Shown: in pieces, positions 8,494-17,990 of the stretch
Layout: each line of letters starts with the position of its first letter
Position numbering within the stretch: position 1 is the stretch's first letter
Notes under the pieces: model-generated
Database searches by the model: none
What the model was told of the DNA's origin: nothing
Seen by the model: the letters and a program-made list of their open reading frames with translations, nothing else
Assembly (NCBI RefSeq): GCF_014281965.1
Contig: NZ_JACFTB010000001.1
Coordinates: 806,001-870,000 of the forward strand
Reading direction: 5' to 3'
DNA: 64,000 nucleotides
Source of the DNA: Rhodococcus sp. BP22
GTDB lineage: Bacteria > Actinomycetota > Actinomycetes > Mycobacteriales > Mycobacteriaceae
Position numbers and translations under genes: made by a program

Positions 8494-8904
8494 ATGAGTA
8501 GCACGACGGAAGCCGCTCCGGCCAAGGAGCGAAAGCGGTCGCTGTACCGCGGTGATCCGGGAATGTGGTCCTGGGTCCTACACCGAATCACGGGCGTGTT
8601 GACGTTCTTCTTCCTGTTCGTCCACGTCTTGGACACGGCAATGGTTCGTGTCAACCCCGAAACGTACGACGCGATCATCGATACCTACAAGACCCCACTC
8701 GTGGGCTTGATGGAGCTCGGTCTCGTCGCTGCGGTGCTCTATCACGCACTCAACGGTATTCGCGTCATGCTGGTGGACTTCTGGTCCAAGGGACCGAAGT
8801 ACCAGAAGCTGATGTTGTGGGTCATCGCCGCGGTATGGATCGTGGTCATGGTTCCGGGGGCAGGAAGAATCTTCTACAACATGTTCACAGCGAGCGGGCA
8901 CTGA
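8494..8904 (+). CDS. sdhC: Succinate dehydrogenase cytochrome b subunit
   Basis: Membrane anchor subunit of complex II, binding heme b and quinone. The 136-residue protein has three membrane segments, with the conserved WSWVLHRITGV near the start of the first and YHALNGIR at the second; the His residues there are the usual heme and quinone-site region. The start at 8494 (MSSTTEAAPAKER) is preceded by GGAGG; an upstream ATG at 8458 in frame lacks one. It overlaps sdhD by one base (TGATG). First gene of sdhCDAB, in the order C-D-A-B used in mycobacteria. Confidence 0.95.
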   Translation: MSSTTEAAPAKERKRSLYRGDPGMWSWVLHRITGVLTFFFLFVHVLDTAMVRVNPETYDAIIDTYKTPLVGLMELGLVAAVLYHALNGIRVMLVDFWSKGPKYQKLMLWVIAAVWIVVMVPGAGRIFYNMFTASGH

Positions 8905-9359
8905 TGGCAATGACACACGGACCCGAGGCCAAGTCCCTCGGCAAGATCTACGACCGTCCAGCAAGTCTGGACAACCCACGTTCCCCGCGCCGTAAGTCGA
9001 GGAGCAACTTCGAGCTCTACGCGTGGCTGTTCATGCGCTTCTCAGGGCTGGCGCTCGTCGTCCTCGTCCTGGGCCACATGTTCATCATGCTGATGCTCGA
9101 CGAGGGTGTGCACCGCATCAACTTCGCATTCGTAGCGGGCCGCTGGTCGAGCCCGTTCTGGCAGTTCTGGGACCTCTCCATGCTCTGGCTTGCTCAGTTG
9201 CATGGCGGCAACGGTCTGCGGACGATCATCGCGGACTATTCACGCAAGGATTCGACGCGATTCTGGCTGACGACACTGCTCGTGCTGTCCATGATTCTCA
9301 TCATGGGACTGGGTACGTACGTCATCTTCACCTTCGATCCGAACATTTCGGCGAGCTAA
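8904..9359 (+). CDS. sdhD: Succinate dehydrogenase hydrophobic membrane anchor subunit
   Basis: The 151-residue protein completes the membrane part of complex II. After a polar N-terminus of about 40 residues come three membrane segments: one around WLFMRFSGLALVVLVLGHMF, one after QFWDLSMLWLAQLHGGNGLR, and the last in WLTTLLVLSMILIMGLGTYV. The RFSGLAL and HGGNGLR segments match the family quinone and heme-site motifs. Its ATG at 8904 shares a base with the sdhC stop. A 16-base gap leads to sdhA. Confidence 0.95.
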   Translation: MAMTHGPEAKSLGKIYDRPASLDNPRSPRRKSRSNFELYAWLFMRFSGLALVVLVLGHMFIMLMLDEGVHRINFAFVAGRWSSPFWQFWDLSMLWLAQLHGGNGLRTIIADYSRKDSTRFWLTTLLVLSMILIMGLGTYVIFTFDPNISAS

Positions 9360-9375
9360 GGGAACTGAAGCATTC

Positions 9376-11127
9376 ATGCAGGAATATCGTTATGACGTGC
9401 TCATCGTCGGCGCCGGTGGCGCAGGCATGCGAGCGGCCATCGAGGCCGGGCCCCGCGCCCGCACCGCAGTTCTGACCAAGCTCTACCCCACTCGTTCGCA
9501 TACCGGCGCAGCTCAGGGCGGAATGTGCGCAGCGCTGGCCAATGTCGAGGAAGACAACTGGGAGTGGCACACGTTCGACACCGTCAAGGGTGGCGACTAT
9601 CTCGCCGACCAGGACGCTGTGGAGATCATGGCCAAGGAAGCGATCGACGCCGTTCTCGACCTCGAGAAGATGGGCCTGCCGTTCAACCGCACGCCCGAGG
9701 GCAAGATCGACCAGCGTCGCTTCGGTGGCCACACCCGTGACCACGGCAAGGCGCCTGTTCGTCGCGCGTGTTACGCCGCCGACCGCACCGGACACATGAT
9801 CCTGCAGACGCTCTACCAGAACTGCGTCAAGCACGACGTCGAGTTCTTCAACGAGTTCTACGCACTCGATCTGTGCCTCACCGAGACCGAAGACGGCCCG
9901 GTAGCCACCGGCATCATCGCGTACGAACTGTCGACCGGTGAGCTGCACATCTTCCACGCCAAGTCAATCATCTTCGCAACCGGCGGCTCGGGACGTATGT
10001 ACAAGACGACGTCCAACGCCCACACCCTCACCGGTGACGGCATGGGCATCGTCTTCCGTAAGGGCCTCCCGCTCGAAGACATGGAGTTCCATCAGTTCCA
10101 TCCGACAGGCCTTGCCGGTCTCGGGATCCTGATCTCCGAAGCTGTTCGCGGTGAGGGAGGCATCCTTCGAAACGAATCCGGTGAGCGCTTCATGGAGCGC
10201 TATGCCCCGACCATCAAGGATCTCGCACCCCGCGACATCGTTGCGCGGTCGATGGTTCTCGAAGTTCTCGAAGGGCGTGGCGGCGGTCCCAACAAGGACT
10301 ACGTCTACATCGACGTCACGCACATCCCAGAAGAAGTTCTGGACGAGAAGCTCCCCGACATCATGGAGTTCTCCCGCACCTATCTCGGTGTGGATCCGGT
10401 CAAGGAGCCCGTGCCGGTCTACCCGACGTGCCACTACGTCATGGGCGGTATCCCCACCAAGATCAACGGTGAGGTGCTGCGCAACAACGACGACATCGTG
10501 CACGGCCTGTACGCGGCCGGCGAGTGTGCATGTGTTTCGGTACACGGCGCCAACCGTCTCGGCACCAACTCACTCCTGGACATCAACGTCTTCGGTCGTC
10601 GCGCCGGAATCGCCGCAGCTCTGCACGCCAACTCGGTCGACTTCACGCCTCTGCCCGAAGAGCCGGCGAAGATGGTCCAAGAATGGCTCGCACTCGTATT
10701 GTCCGATCACGGCCACGAGCGTGCGGCCGACATCCGGACCGAATTGCAGCAGTCGATGGACAACAACGCCTCGGTGTTCCGTACCGAGGAGCGACTCGAG
10801 ACCGCACTGAAGGATGTTCGCGCCCTCAAGGAGCGTTACAACCACATCACGGTGCAGGACAAGGGAGCTCGGTACAACAGCGACCTCCTCGAGGCTGTCG
10901 AACTCGGCTTCCTGCTCGAAATGGCGGAGGTCACCGTCGTCGGTGCACTCAACCGCAAGGAATCACGCGGCGGACACGCTCGTGAGGACTACCCTGACCG
11001 CAACGACGCGGAATACATGAAGCACACCATGGCCTACAAGCAAGGCGAGGGTCTGCTGACCGACATCCGTCTGGACTACAAGCCGGTAGTGCAGACCCGC
11101 TACGAGCCGATGGAGCGGAAGTACTGA
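9376..11127 (+). CDS. sdhA: Succinate dehydrogenase flavoprotein subunit
   Basis: Oxidises succinate to fumarate and passes electrons to SdhB. The 583-residue protein opens with the Rossmann motif GAGGAGMRAA (12-21). H42 in RSHTGAAQGG is the residue that carries covalent FAD in this family. Other family segments are ATGGSGRMY, HPTGLAG, PTCHYVMGGIPTKI and GANRLGTNSLLDINVFG. Length and motifs are normal. It lies 16 bases after sdhD and one base before sdhB, so it is clearly in one operon. Confidence 0.98.
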   Translation: MQEYRYDVLIVGAGGAGMRAAIEAGPRARTAVLTKLYPTRSHTGAAQGGMCAALANVEEDNWEWHTFDTVKGGDYLADQDAVEIMAKEAIDAVLDLEKMGLPFNRTPEGKIDQRRFGGHTRDHGKAPVRRACYAADRTGHMILQTLYQNCVKHDVEFFNEFYALDLCLTETEDGPVATGIIAYELSTGELHIFHAKSIIFATGGSGRMYKTTSNAHTLTGDGMGIVFRKGLPLEDMEFHQFHPTGLAGLGILISEAVRGEGGILRNESGERFMERYAPTIKDLAPRDIVARSMVLEVLEGRGGGPNKDYVYIDVTHIPEEVLDEKLPDIMEFSRTYLGVDPVKEPVPVYPTCHYVMGGIPTKINGEVLRNNDDIVHGLYAAGECACVSVHGANRLGTNSLLDINVFGRRAGIAAALHANSVDFTPLPEEPAKMVQEWLALVLSDHGHERAADIRTELQQSMDNNASVFRTEERLETALKDVRALKERYNHITVQDKGARYNSDLLEAVELGFLLEMAEVTVVGALNRKESRGGHAREDYPDRNDAEYMKHTMAYKQGEGLLTDIRLDYKPVVQTRYEPMERKY

Positions 11128-11128
11128 T

Positions 11129-11908
11129 ATGAGCGCCCCCACTCTCGACAAGGCAGACCAGTCCTCGCAGCCGCCCGTTCCCAACGGCGCGGTCATGGTG
11201 ACTCTCAAGATCGCCCGCTTCAATCCGGAGAGCGGCGACGGACAGCGCTGGGACAGCTTTCAGGTCCCGACGTTGCCGACCGACCGCCTGCTGAACCTGT
11301 TGATGTACGTCAAGGGTTACCTCGACGGCACGCTGACCTTCCGCCGCTCCTGCGCCCACGGCGTGTGCGGTAGTGACGCGATGCGCATCAACGGAGTCAA
11401 CCGTCTCGCCTGCAAGGTGCTGATGCGCGACATGCTTCCGAAGGATTCGTCGAAGTCGCTGACCATCACGATCGAGCCCATCAAGGGTCTTCCGGTCGAG
11501 AAGGATCTGATCGTCGACATGGAGCCGTTCTTCGACGCGTTCCGTGCTGTCAAGCCGTTCTTGATGACTACGGGCAACGAGCCGACGCGTGAGCGGATCC
11601 AGTCCGCCGCCGACCGCGCTCGGTTCGACGACACCACCAAGTGCATCCTGTGCGCTTGCTGCACCACCTCGTGCCCCGTGTTCTGGAGCGACGGTAGCTA
11701 CTTCGGACCCGCCGCCATCGTCAACGCACACCGGTTCATCTTCGACAGCCGCGACGAAGGTGCATCCGAGCGTCTGGACATCCTCAACGACGTCGAAGGC
11801 GTGTGGCGTTGCCGCACCACCTTCAACTGCACCGACGCGTGCCCTCGCGGCATTCAGGTGACAAAGGCGATCCAGGAAGTCAAGCGGGCTCTGCTCTTCG
11901 CTCGCTAG
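11129..11908 (+). CDS. sdhB: Succinate dehydrogenase iron-sulfur subunit
   Basis: Carries electrons from FAD to quinone. The 259-residue protein has the [2Fe-2S] ligands C75, C80 and C95 (with D83 in the CGSD position). The motif C172-x-x-C175-x-x-C178 plus C182 and the later CTDACPRGI segment supply the [4Fe-4S] and [3Fe-4S] clusters. Last gene of sdhCDAB; the strong hairpin that follows ends the transcript. No truncation or odd residue was seen. Confidence 0.98.
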   Translation: MSAPTLDKADQSSQPPVPNGAVMVTLKIARFNPESGDGQRWDSFQVPTLPTDRLLNLLMYVKGYLDGTLTFRRSCAHGVCGSDAMRINGVNRLACKVLMRDMLPKDSSKSLTITIEPIKGLPVEKDLIVDMEPFFDAFRAVKPFLMTTGNEPTRERIQSAADRARFDDTTKCILCACCTTSCPVFWSDGSYFGPAAIVNAHRFIFDSRDEGASERLDILNDVEGVWRCRTTFNCTDACPRGIQVTKAIQEVKRALLFAR

Positions 11909-11924
11909 GTTTTCGCAACGGCGT

Positions 11925-11967
11925 GAAAGGCGCATTCATACGATTCGATCGTATGAATGCGCCTTTC
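11925..11967 (+). terminator. Strong hairpin terminator after sdhB
   Basis: Two perfect 20-base arms (11925-11944 and 11948-11967) with a 3-base TCG loop form one of the longest perfect stems in the window, beginning GAAAGGCGCATTC. The right arm ends in CCTTTC followed by TTGCGTTT. It separates the sdh operon from the iol operon. Confidence 0.9.
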
Positions 11968-12052
11968 TTGCGTTTGCGGGTCGGACAGCAGATCTGCCCT
12001 CGAGTTGATACTTTCGACACTGGGCGTGAACACTTTCCAAGGAAGGCCAGTC

Positions 12053-13060
12053 ATGGGCGTAACTGTCGGTGTGATCGGCCTCGGCCGGATCGGCGCATTC
12101 CATACCGACACCCTGAGCACACTCGACGGAGTCGACGGCCTCGTCGTCACCGACGAACGATCCGAGGTCAAAGACGCCGTCGCAGCGAAGTTCGGCGCCC
12201 GCCCAGTCGATTCGGTACAGGACCTCCTGGCTTCGGGAGTCGACGGCGTGATCGTTGCCGCAGCCACGCCGTCGCACGCATCACTGGTCCTCGCCTGCGT
12301 CAACGCCGGAATTCCGGTGTTCTGCGAAAAGCCCCTCGCCGCGACACCCGGTGAATGCCTCGCAATCGTGCGGGAAGTCTCCAAGTCCTCCGTTCCGGTA
12401 CAGGTCGGTTACAACCGAAGATTCTCCCCCGCCTTCGTCGCAGCACGAGACGCTGTGGTCTCCGGTGATCTCGGTTGGCTGCACACCGTCCGTTCCACGA
12501 CATTGGACCCAGCGCCCCCACCGATGGAGTACATCGCGGTTTCCGGCGGCATCTTCCGCGACTGCAGCGTGCACGACTTCGATATCGTCCGGTGGATCGT
12601 CGGCCGCGAAGTCACCGAGGTGTACGCAGCGGGCGCCAACCAGGGTGATGCACGGTTCACCGTCGCCGGTGACGTCGACACTGCCACGACCATCCTCACG
12701 TTCGACAACGGCACGATCGGCGTCGTGTCCAACACCCGCTACAACGCCGGTGGTTACGACTGCCGGCTCGAAGTCCACGGATCGACAGACTCCGTCGTCG
12801 CCGGTTGGGATGAGCAGATTCCGGTCCGCAACCTGGAAGTAGGCGTGAGATTCCCCAGCGGTATCCCCCACACCTCCTTCATGGACCGGTTCTCGACGGC
12901 CTATCGAGCAGAACTCGCCGCGTTCGTCGACGTGATCGAGGGCCGCCGTGAATCACCCTGCACCGCAGGCGATGCACTCGAGGTGGCTTTCATCGCCGAG
13001 GCTGCGACCCTGTCCCTACAACAGCACCGTCCGGTGCAAATAGACGAGGTCCGCCTGTGA
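12053..13060 (+). CDS. iolG: Inositol 2-dehydrogenase-type Gfo/Idh/MocA oxidoreductase
   Basis: Probably oxidises myo-inositol to scyllo-inosose with NAD, the first step of inositol breakdown. The N-terminal Rossmann fold has GVIGLGRIG (residues 6-14), followed by the conserved EKPL segment (FCEKPLAATP). DCSVHDFDIVRWIVG contains the D-x-x-x-H pair of the active site. The start at 12053 has GGAAGG six bases upstream; the open frame above it runs back into the terminator. It is first in a five-gene operon, and its stop overlaps the next GTG (GTGA). Many Gfo/Idh paralogs exist, so substrate assignment rests on the iol context. Confidence 0.88.
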   Translation: MGVTVGVIGLGRIGAFHTDTLSTLDGVDGLVVTDERSEVKDAVAAKFGARPVDSVQDLLASGVDGVIVAAATPSHASLVLACVNAGIPVFCEKPLAATPGECLAIVREVSKSSVPVQVGYNRRFSPAFVAARDAVVSGDLGWLHTVRSTTLDPAPPPMEYIAVSGGIFRDCSVHDFDIVRWIVGREVTEVYAAGANQGDARFTVAGDVDTATTILTFDNGTIGVVSNTRYNAGGYDCRLEVHGSTDSVVAGWDEQIPVRNLEVGVRFPSGIPHTSFMDRFSTAYRAELAAFVDVIEGRRESPCTAGDALEVAFIAEAATLSLQQHRPVQIDEVRL

Positions 13061-13992
13061 CCACGAGCGACATCGCCGACATTCGTATTGCCGGAGCACC
13101 GATTTCGTGGGGCGTCTGCGAGGTCCCCGGTTGGGGTTATCAGATGGCGTCCGAGCGAGTTCTGAGCGAGATGCGCGACGCCGGGCTGACTGCGACCGAG
13201 GTCGGGCCCGAAGGTTTTCTGCCAGTGGACCCACGCGAACTTGCTGCAACGCTGGGACGACACCACTTGAAGTGCGTCGGTGGATTCGCGCCGGTGTTGC
13301 TGCATCATGCTCACCACGACCCGACTCCTGGGATTGCCCCACTGTTCGACGCGTTCGTCGCCTCTCGCGCCGAGGTACTCGTCTTGGCTGCCGCGACCGG
13401 CTTGGACGGCTACGACTCGCGCCTCGAGCTCGACGATGCGCAGTGGAACACGCTGCTGGGCAACCTCGACCGTTTGCAGGTGGCGGGCGCCGAGCGCGGG
13501 GTTCGTGTCGTTCTGCATCCGCATGTGGGTACGGTCGTCGAGAAGCGTGAGGAGGTCTACCGGGTGTTGGACGGGTCGACGATTTCGTTGTGCCTCGACA
13601 CCGGTCACCTGCTGATCGGAGGTACCGACCCACTCGAACTCGTCGAGCGGCACGCGAACCGCATCACGCATGTCCACCTCAAGGATGTCGACTCCGCACT
13701 CGCGGCTCGGGTCCGCGGCGGTGAGCTCACCTATACCGACGCTGTCGCCGAGGGGATGTACACCCGGTTGGGCACAGGTGACGTCGATATCGCCGGAGTC
13801 GTCAACGGCTTGCTCGACGCTGAATACGACGGCTGGTTCGTGCTCGAGCAGGACACCATCCTCGCGTCCGAACCTACCGGCGCCGGTCCGGTCTCGGAAG
13901 TAATCGCCTGCGCCGAGTATTTGCGGAGCGTCGTCGACTCGCGCAGGCGGCCTGGTCACCGTGCCGCATACCGCGCGGGAGCAAGATCTTGA
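13057..13992 (+). CDS. iolE: Inosose dehydratase-type TIM barrel (xylose isomerase-like)
   Basis: A 311-residue sugar isomerase/epimerase-type TIM barrel. The N-terminal APISWGVCEVPGWGYQ, the HPHVGT segment, CLDTGHLLIGG and THVHLKDVD are the metal-site motifs of IolE, which dehydrates scyllo-inosose to the trihydroxy-cyclohexanedione used by IolD. IolH or IolI would be alternatives, but the GWGYQ and HPHVGT motifs favour IolE. Coupled by GTGA to iolG and by TTGA to iolC. The C-terminal tail is arginine-rich (RRRPGHRAAYRAG) and may be unstructured. Confidence 0.82.
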   Translation: MTTSDIADIRIAGAPISWGVCEVPGWGYQMASERVLSEMRDAGLTATEVGPEGFLPVDPRELAATLGRHHLKCVGGFAPVLLHHAHHDPTPGIAPLFDAFVASRAEVLVLAAATGLDGYDSRLELDDAQWNTLLGNLDRLQVAGAERGVRVVLHPHVGTVVEKREEVYRVLDGSTISLCLDTGHLLIGGTDPLELVERHANRITHVHLKDVDSALAARVRGGELTYTDAVAEGMYTRLGTGDVDIAGVVNGLLDAEYDGWFVLEQDTILASEPTGAGPVSEVIACAEYLRSVVDSRRRPGHRAAYRAGARS

Positions 13993-14960
13993 CCAGCTCG
14001 ACCGATGCGAAGACCTGGGCCTTCGACGTGCTCGCCATTGGACGCTGCGGTGTGGACCTCTACCCGTTGCAAACCGGTGTCGGCCTCGAACACGTCGAGA
14101 CGTTCGGTAAATTTCTCGGTGGTAGTGCAGCAAACGTGTCGGTTGCGGCCGCGCGCCTGGGTTCGAGAACTGCGCTCATCTCCGGAGTCGGCAACGATCC
14201 TTTCGGTCGGTTCGTCTCCGCTGAACTTCCTCGTTTGGGCGTCGACAATCGCTATGTCGTCACCGACGACCGGTTCGCCACCCCGGTGACGTTCTGTGAG
14301 ATCTTCCCTCCCGAGAGCTTTCCGCTGTACTTCTATCGCAAACCCTCGGCCCCGGACCTGCAAATCCGACCCGAGGACATCGACTGCGCAGTCGTGGCGA
14401 ACGCTCGTCTCTACTGGTCCACCGTGACCGGCCTGTCCGAAGAACCCAGCCGCAGTGCACACTTCACCGCTTTCGCGGCACGAGGTCGGGCACCCTTGAC
14501 GGTCCTCGATCTCGACTATCGACCGATGTTCTGGGAGTCACCCGCGGCAGCAACCGAGCAGGTACAGCGAGCGCTCCTCCAGGTCACGGTTGCCGTCGGC
14601 AACACCGAGGAGTGCGAGATCGCCGTCGGCGAAACCGATCCGCACAAGGCGGCGGATGCACTGCTCGACCTCGGTGTCGAATTGGCCGTCGTCAAGCAGG
14701 GTCCCAAGGGAGTTCTCGGCAAGACCAAGTCGCAGACAGTGAGCGTTCCGCCGTACTTCGTCGACGTCGTCAACGGTCTCGGCGCCGGTGACGGTTTCGG
14801 CGGGTCACTTTGCCACGGGCTCCTCGCGGGCTGGCCACTGGAGAAGATTCTTCGCTATGCCAACGCGGCCGGGGCCATTGTCGCTTCGCGTCTCGAATGC
14901 TCCACGGCGATGCCCACCGCGAGCGAGGTCGCTGCGCTTGCCGAGTCTCTCGATGTCTGA
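13989..14960 (+). CDS. iolC: 5-dehydro-2-deoxygluconokinase
   Basis: PfkB-family sugar kinase that phosphorylates 5-dehydro-2-deoxygluconate in inositol breakdown. The 323-residue protein has the family substrate segment GGSAANVSVAAARLG near residues 44-58. The C-terminal signature NGLGAGDGFGGSLCHG contains the catalytic Asp. The N-terminus CGVDLYPLQTG and LYFYRKPSAPDLQI are typical of IolC. The start is TTG at 13989, overlapping the iolE stop (TTGA), with GGGAGCAAG just upstream. The aldolase IolJ that would follow it is not in the window. Confidence 0.93.
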   Translation: MTSSTDAKTWAFDVLAIGRCGVDLYPLQTGVGLEHVETFGKFLGGSAANVSVAAARLGSRTALISGVGNDPFGRFVSAELPRLGVDNRYVVTDDRFATPVTFCEIFPPESFPLYFYRKPSAPDLQIRPEDIDCAVVANARLYWSTVTGLSEEPSRSAHFTAFAARGRAPLTVLDLDYRPMFWESPAAATEQVQRALLQVTVAVGNTEECEIAVGETDPHKAADALLDLGVELAVVKQGPKGVLGKTKSQTVSVPPYFVDVVNGLGAGDGFGGSLCHGLLAGWPLEKILRYANAAGAIVASRLECSTAMPTASEVAALAESLDV

Positions 14961-15048
14961 GCGCGTCAGCTCACCCGGTTCGATATCCTCCGCCGATACA
15001 TATGTTGAGGTCAGCGACATTCGCACACCGAAGGTGGTGAGATGACAT

Positions 15049-15945
15049 ATGAATTCCGAGTACTACATCGCCGCGGGCACCGGCGGCCATGGCGACTTCG
15101 ACGTCGTCGTGACACCGACGTCCGCGGGGTGGACCGAGTCCAGCCTGTGGATTCTGAATCTCACTGCAGGCCGATCCGCGGAACTGCTATCCGAGCGGGA
15201 CGAGATCCTGATCGTGCCGCTTGCGGGATCTGCTGCTGTGACCAGTGACGGCACCACATTCGAATTACGGGGCCGACGTTCGGTGTTCGACGGGCCAACC
15301 GATTTCGTCTACGTCGGCAAGGGCTCCTCGTACTCCGTCTCGAGCGTCGATGGTGGGCGTTTTGCACTGTGCGGCGCGCGTGCCGCGTCGAAGCTGCCGT
15401 TTCGCTATGTTTCTGCGGCGGAGGTTTCAGTCGAACTGCGCGGGGCCGGGAACTGCAGCCGTCAGGTGCACAATTTCGGTACAGCGGATGCCTTCGATGC
15501 TGATTCGATCCTCGCATGCGAGGTCATCACTCCTGGCGGGAACTGGTCCTCGTACCCGGGCCACAAACATGACGAGAACACTGCCGAAGAGTCCGCTCTG
15601 GAAGAGATCTACTACTTCGAAATCGCTGAAGGACCAAGCGGCAGCAGAGGATTCGGCTATCACCGCGTCTACGGCACGAAAGATCGTCCTATCGAGGTCC
15701 TCGAAGAGGTCCGCACCGGTGATGTCGTCTTGGTGCCGCACGGATACCACGGCCCGTCGGTCGCCGCGCCGGGCTACGACATGTACTACCTCAACGTCAT
15801 GGCCGGGGCGGGTGCCGTGCGTGCCTGGAACATCGTCGACGATCCCGAGCACTCCTGGATCCGAGGCACCTGGGCCGATCGCGCCGTCGACAACCGCCTT
15901 CCACTGTCGATCCCGACACCCCGCACCGCATCCGAAGGAGCATGA
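15049..15945 (+). CDS. iolB: 5-deoxy-glucuronate isomerase
   Basis: Isomerises 5-deoxy-D-glucuronate to 5-dehydro-2-deoxygluconate. The 298-residue two-cupin protein shows the metal-site motif PGHKHDE, the EEIYYFE segment and HGYHGPSVAAPGYDMYYLN, all typical of IolB. The start at 15049 is the second ATG of ATGACATATGAA; the first lies in another frame. An 88-base gap separates it from iolC, the only sizeable gap in the operon. Its stop overlaps the iolD start (ATGA). Confidence 0.95.
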   Translation: MNSEYYIAAGTGGHGDFDVVVTPTSAGWTESSLWILNLTAGRSAELLSERDEILIVPLAGSAAVTSDGTTFELRGRRSVFDGPTDFVYVGKGSSYSVSSVDGGRFALCGARAASKLPFRYVSAAEVSVELRGAGNCSRQVHNFGTADAFDADSILACEVITPGGNWSSYPGHKHDENTAEESALEEIYYFEIAEGPSGSRGFGYHRVYGTKDRPIEVLEEVRTGDVVLVPHGYHGPSVAAPGYDMYYLNVMAGAGAVRAWNIVDDPEHSWIRGTWADRAVDNRLPLSIPTPRTASEGA

Positions 15946-17900
15946 CCGTGGTGCCCACTGTGCCGATCTCCGCGAACAAGTGCGACAACACCGAAGGGAC
16001 GGTTCGTCTCACGGTGAGCCAGGCCGTGGTGAAATTCCTGGTGAACCAGTTCGTCGAGCGCGACGGCCACCGCACCAGATTCTTCGCAGGCGCGTTCGGC
16101 ATTTTTGGGCACGGCAACGTCGCCGGGCTCGGCCAGGCATTGCTGCAAGCGGAGATCGATGCCGCCGAAGCCGGCACCGAATCGGAACTGCCCTACGTCC
16201 TCGGTCGAAACGAGCAGGCCATGGTGCACAGCGCCGTCGCCTACGCACGTCAGAAGGACCGGCTACAGACGTGGGCCGTCACCGCCAGCGTCGGGCCGGG
16301 TTCGACCAACATGCTCACCGGCGCTGCTCTCGCGACGATCAATCGATTGCCCGTATTGCTGCTCCCCGCAGACACTTTCGCGACGCGGGTCAGCGCGCCG
16401 GTACTGCAGGAGCTCGAACTCCCGTCCAGCGGTGACATCACCGTCAACGACGCATTCAAGCCACTTTCTCGATACTTCGACCGTCTCTGGCGACCGGAGC
16501 AGTTGCCGAGCGCACTTCTCGGCGCGATGCGGGTACTCACCGATCCGGTCGAGACAGGTGCAGCCACCGTTGCTATTCCACAAGACGTTGCGGCCGAGGC
16601 GTTCGATTGGCCTGAGTCTCTGTTTGCGCCGCGCACCTGGCACATCCGACGACCGTTACCGGAACCGTCCGTCATCGCCCGAGCCGCCGAGCTGATCCGC
16701 AAGGCCGAGAGACCGTTGATCGTGGCCGGTGGCGGCGTCGTCTACTCCGGTGCTACCGACGCGCTTGCTGCGTTTTGCGAGCAGACCGGTATCCCGGTGG
16801 GTCAGAGCCAAGCAGGCAAAGGGTCGTTGCGGTACGACCATCCACAGTCGGTCGGCGCTATAGGGTCCACCGGCACGACCGCCGCCAACGCATTGGCCAC
16901 CGACGCTGACGTAGTCATTGGAATCGGCACGCGGTACAGCGATTTCACGAGCGCGTCGCGGACCGCGTTCAACAATCCGAATGTCCGCTTCGTCAACATC
17001 AACGTTGCGTCCATGGACTCGGTCAAACAGGGGGCACTCTCAGTGGTCTCCGACGCTCGCGAAGCACTCGAGGCCCTCACGTGCGCATTGGCCGACTACG
17101 AGGTGTCGAGCGAATATCGCACGCGAACAACGTCGTTGAACGAGGAATGGAATGCAACGGTCGCTTCGGCTTACCGGATCGACGATCCGACCGCACCGTT
17201 GAACCAGAGCCAGGTCATCGGTCTGACGAACGCATCGTCCGGGCCTTCGGATGTGGTCGTCTGTGCCGCAGGCTCGATACCCGGCGATCTGCACAAGCTC
17301 TGGCGCGTCCGCGACCCCAAGGGGTACCACGTCGAATACGGCTTCTCGTGCATGGGTTACGAGATCGCCGGCGGCATCGGAGCCAAAATGGCCGAGCCGA
17401 ACCGCGACGTCTTCGTCATGGTCGGCGACGGTTCGTACCTGATGATGGCAACCGAGCTGGTCACCGCCGTGCAGGAAGGCGTCAAGATCATCGTGATCCT
17501 GGTGCAGAATCATGGGTTCGCGTCCATCGGTTCGTTGTCGGAATCGCTCGGCTCTCAGCGATTCGGGACCGCGTACCGCTATCGCGACGACCGGGGTCGT
17601 CGAGGTGGCGGTGTCCTTCCGGTGGATCTCGCGGCGAATGCGGCAAGCTTGGGCGTCGAGGTGGCGCGCGTGCGGAACTCTGCCGAGTTCTCCGATGCGA
17701 TAGCGGCAGCCAAGGCGAGCGAGAGAACCACCGTCATCCACGTAGAGACCGACCCGCTGGTCGGCTCCCCCGATTCCGAATCCTGGTGGGATGTTCCGGT
17801 CAGTGCCACCTCGACGCTCGAGTCGACTCGAGCCGCGCATGAAACCTACGAGAAGTGGAAGAAGATCCAGCGCCCTTTCCTCCGACCGTCAGGAAACTGA
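15942..17900 (+). CDS. iolD: 3D-(3,5/4)-trihydroxycyclohexane-1,2-dione hydrolase (ThDP)
   Basis: Thiamine-diphosphate enzyme that opens the ring of the IolE product to 5-deoxy-glucuronate. The 652-residue protein has the ThDP-family layout: an N-terminal domain with GIFGHGNVAGLG and the glutamate region LPYVLGRNEQAM; a central domain with AGGGVVYSGA; and a C-terminal pyrophosphate-binding domain with GDGSYLMMATELVTA. It is the last gene of the iol operon. The methylmalonate semialdehyde dehydrogenase (iolA), transporter and regulator are not here and must lie elsewhere. Confidence 0.95.
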   Translation: MTVVPTVPISANKCDNTEGTVRLTVSQAVVKFLVNQFVERDGHRTRFFAGAFGIFGHGNVAGLGQALLQAEIDAAEAGTESELPYVLGRNEQAMVHSAVAYARQKDRLQTWAVTASVGPGSTNMLTGAALATINRLPVLLLPADTFATRVSAPVLQELELPSSGDITVNDAFKPLSRYFDRLWRPEQLPSALLGAMRVLTDPVETGAATVAIPQDVAAEAFDWPESLFAPRTWHIRRPLPEPSVIARAAELIRKAERPLIVAGGGVVYSGATDALAAFCEQTGIPVGQSQAGKGSLRYDHPQSVGAIGSTGTTAANALATDADVVIGIGTRYSDFTSASRTAFNNPNVRFVNINVASMDSVKQGALSVVSDAREALEALTCALADYEVSSEYRTRTTSLNEEWNATVASAYRIDDPTAPLNQSQVIGLTNASSGPSDVVVCAAGSIPGDLHKLWRVRDPKGYHVEYGFSCMGYEIAGGIGAKMAEPNRDVFVMVGDGSYLMMATELVTAVQEGVKIIVILVQNHGFASIGSLSESLGSQRFGTAYRYRDDRGRRGGGVLPVDLAANAASLGVEVARVRNSAEFSDAIAAAKASERTTVIHVETDPLVGSPDSESWWDVPVSATSTLESTRAAHETYEKWKKIQRPFLRPSGN

Positions 17901-17990
17901 CCCGACGCAATCGATACAGCGGTGAACACGTGCGGGGCGTTCGGTGGGTCGGCGCAGGTTAGCCGATCAGAACGCATACGGTGGTTCGCG

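Noticed and set aside
15245..16435. A 396-codon plus-strand frame spanning the iolB-iolD junction
   Set aside because: Overlaps two certain iol genes in another frame; low-complexity Arg/Ser/Thr composition.
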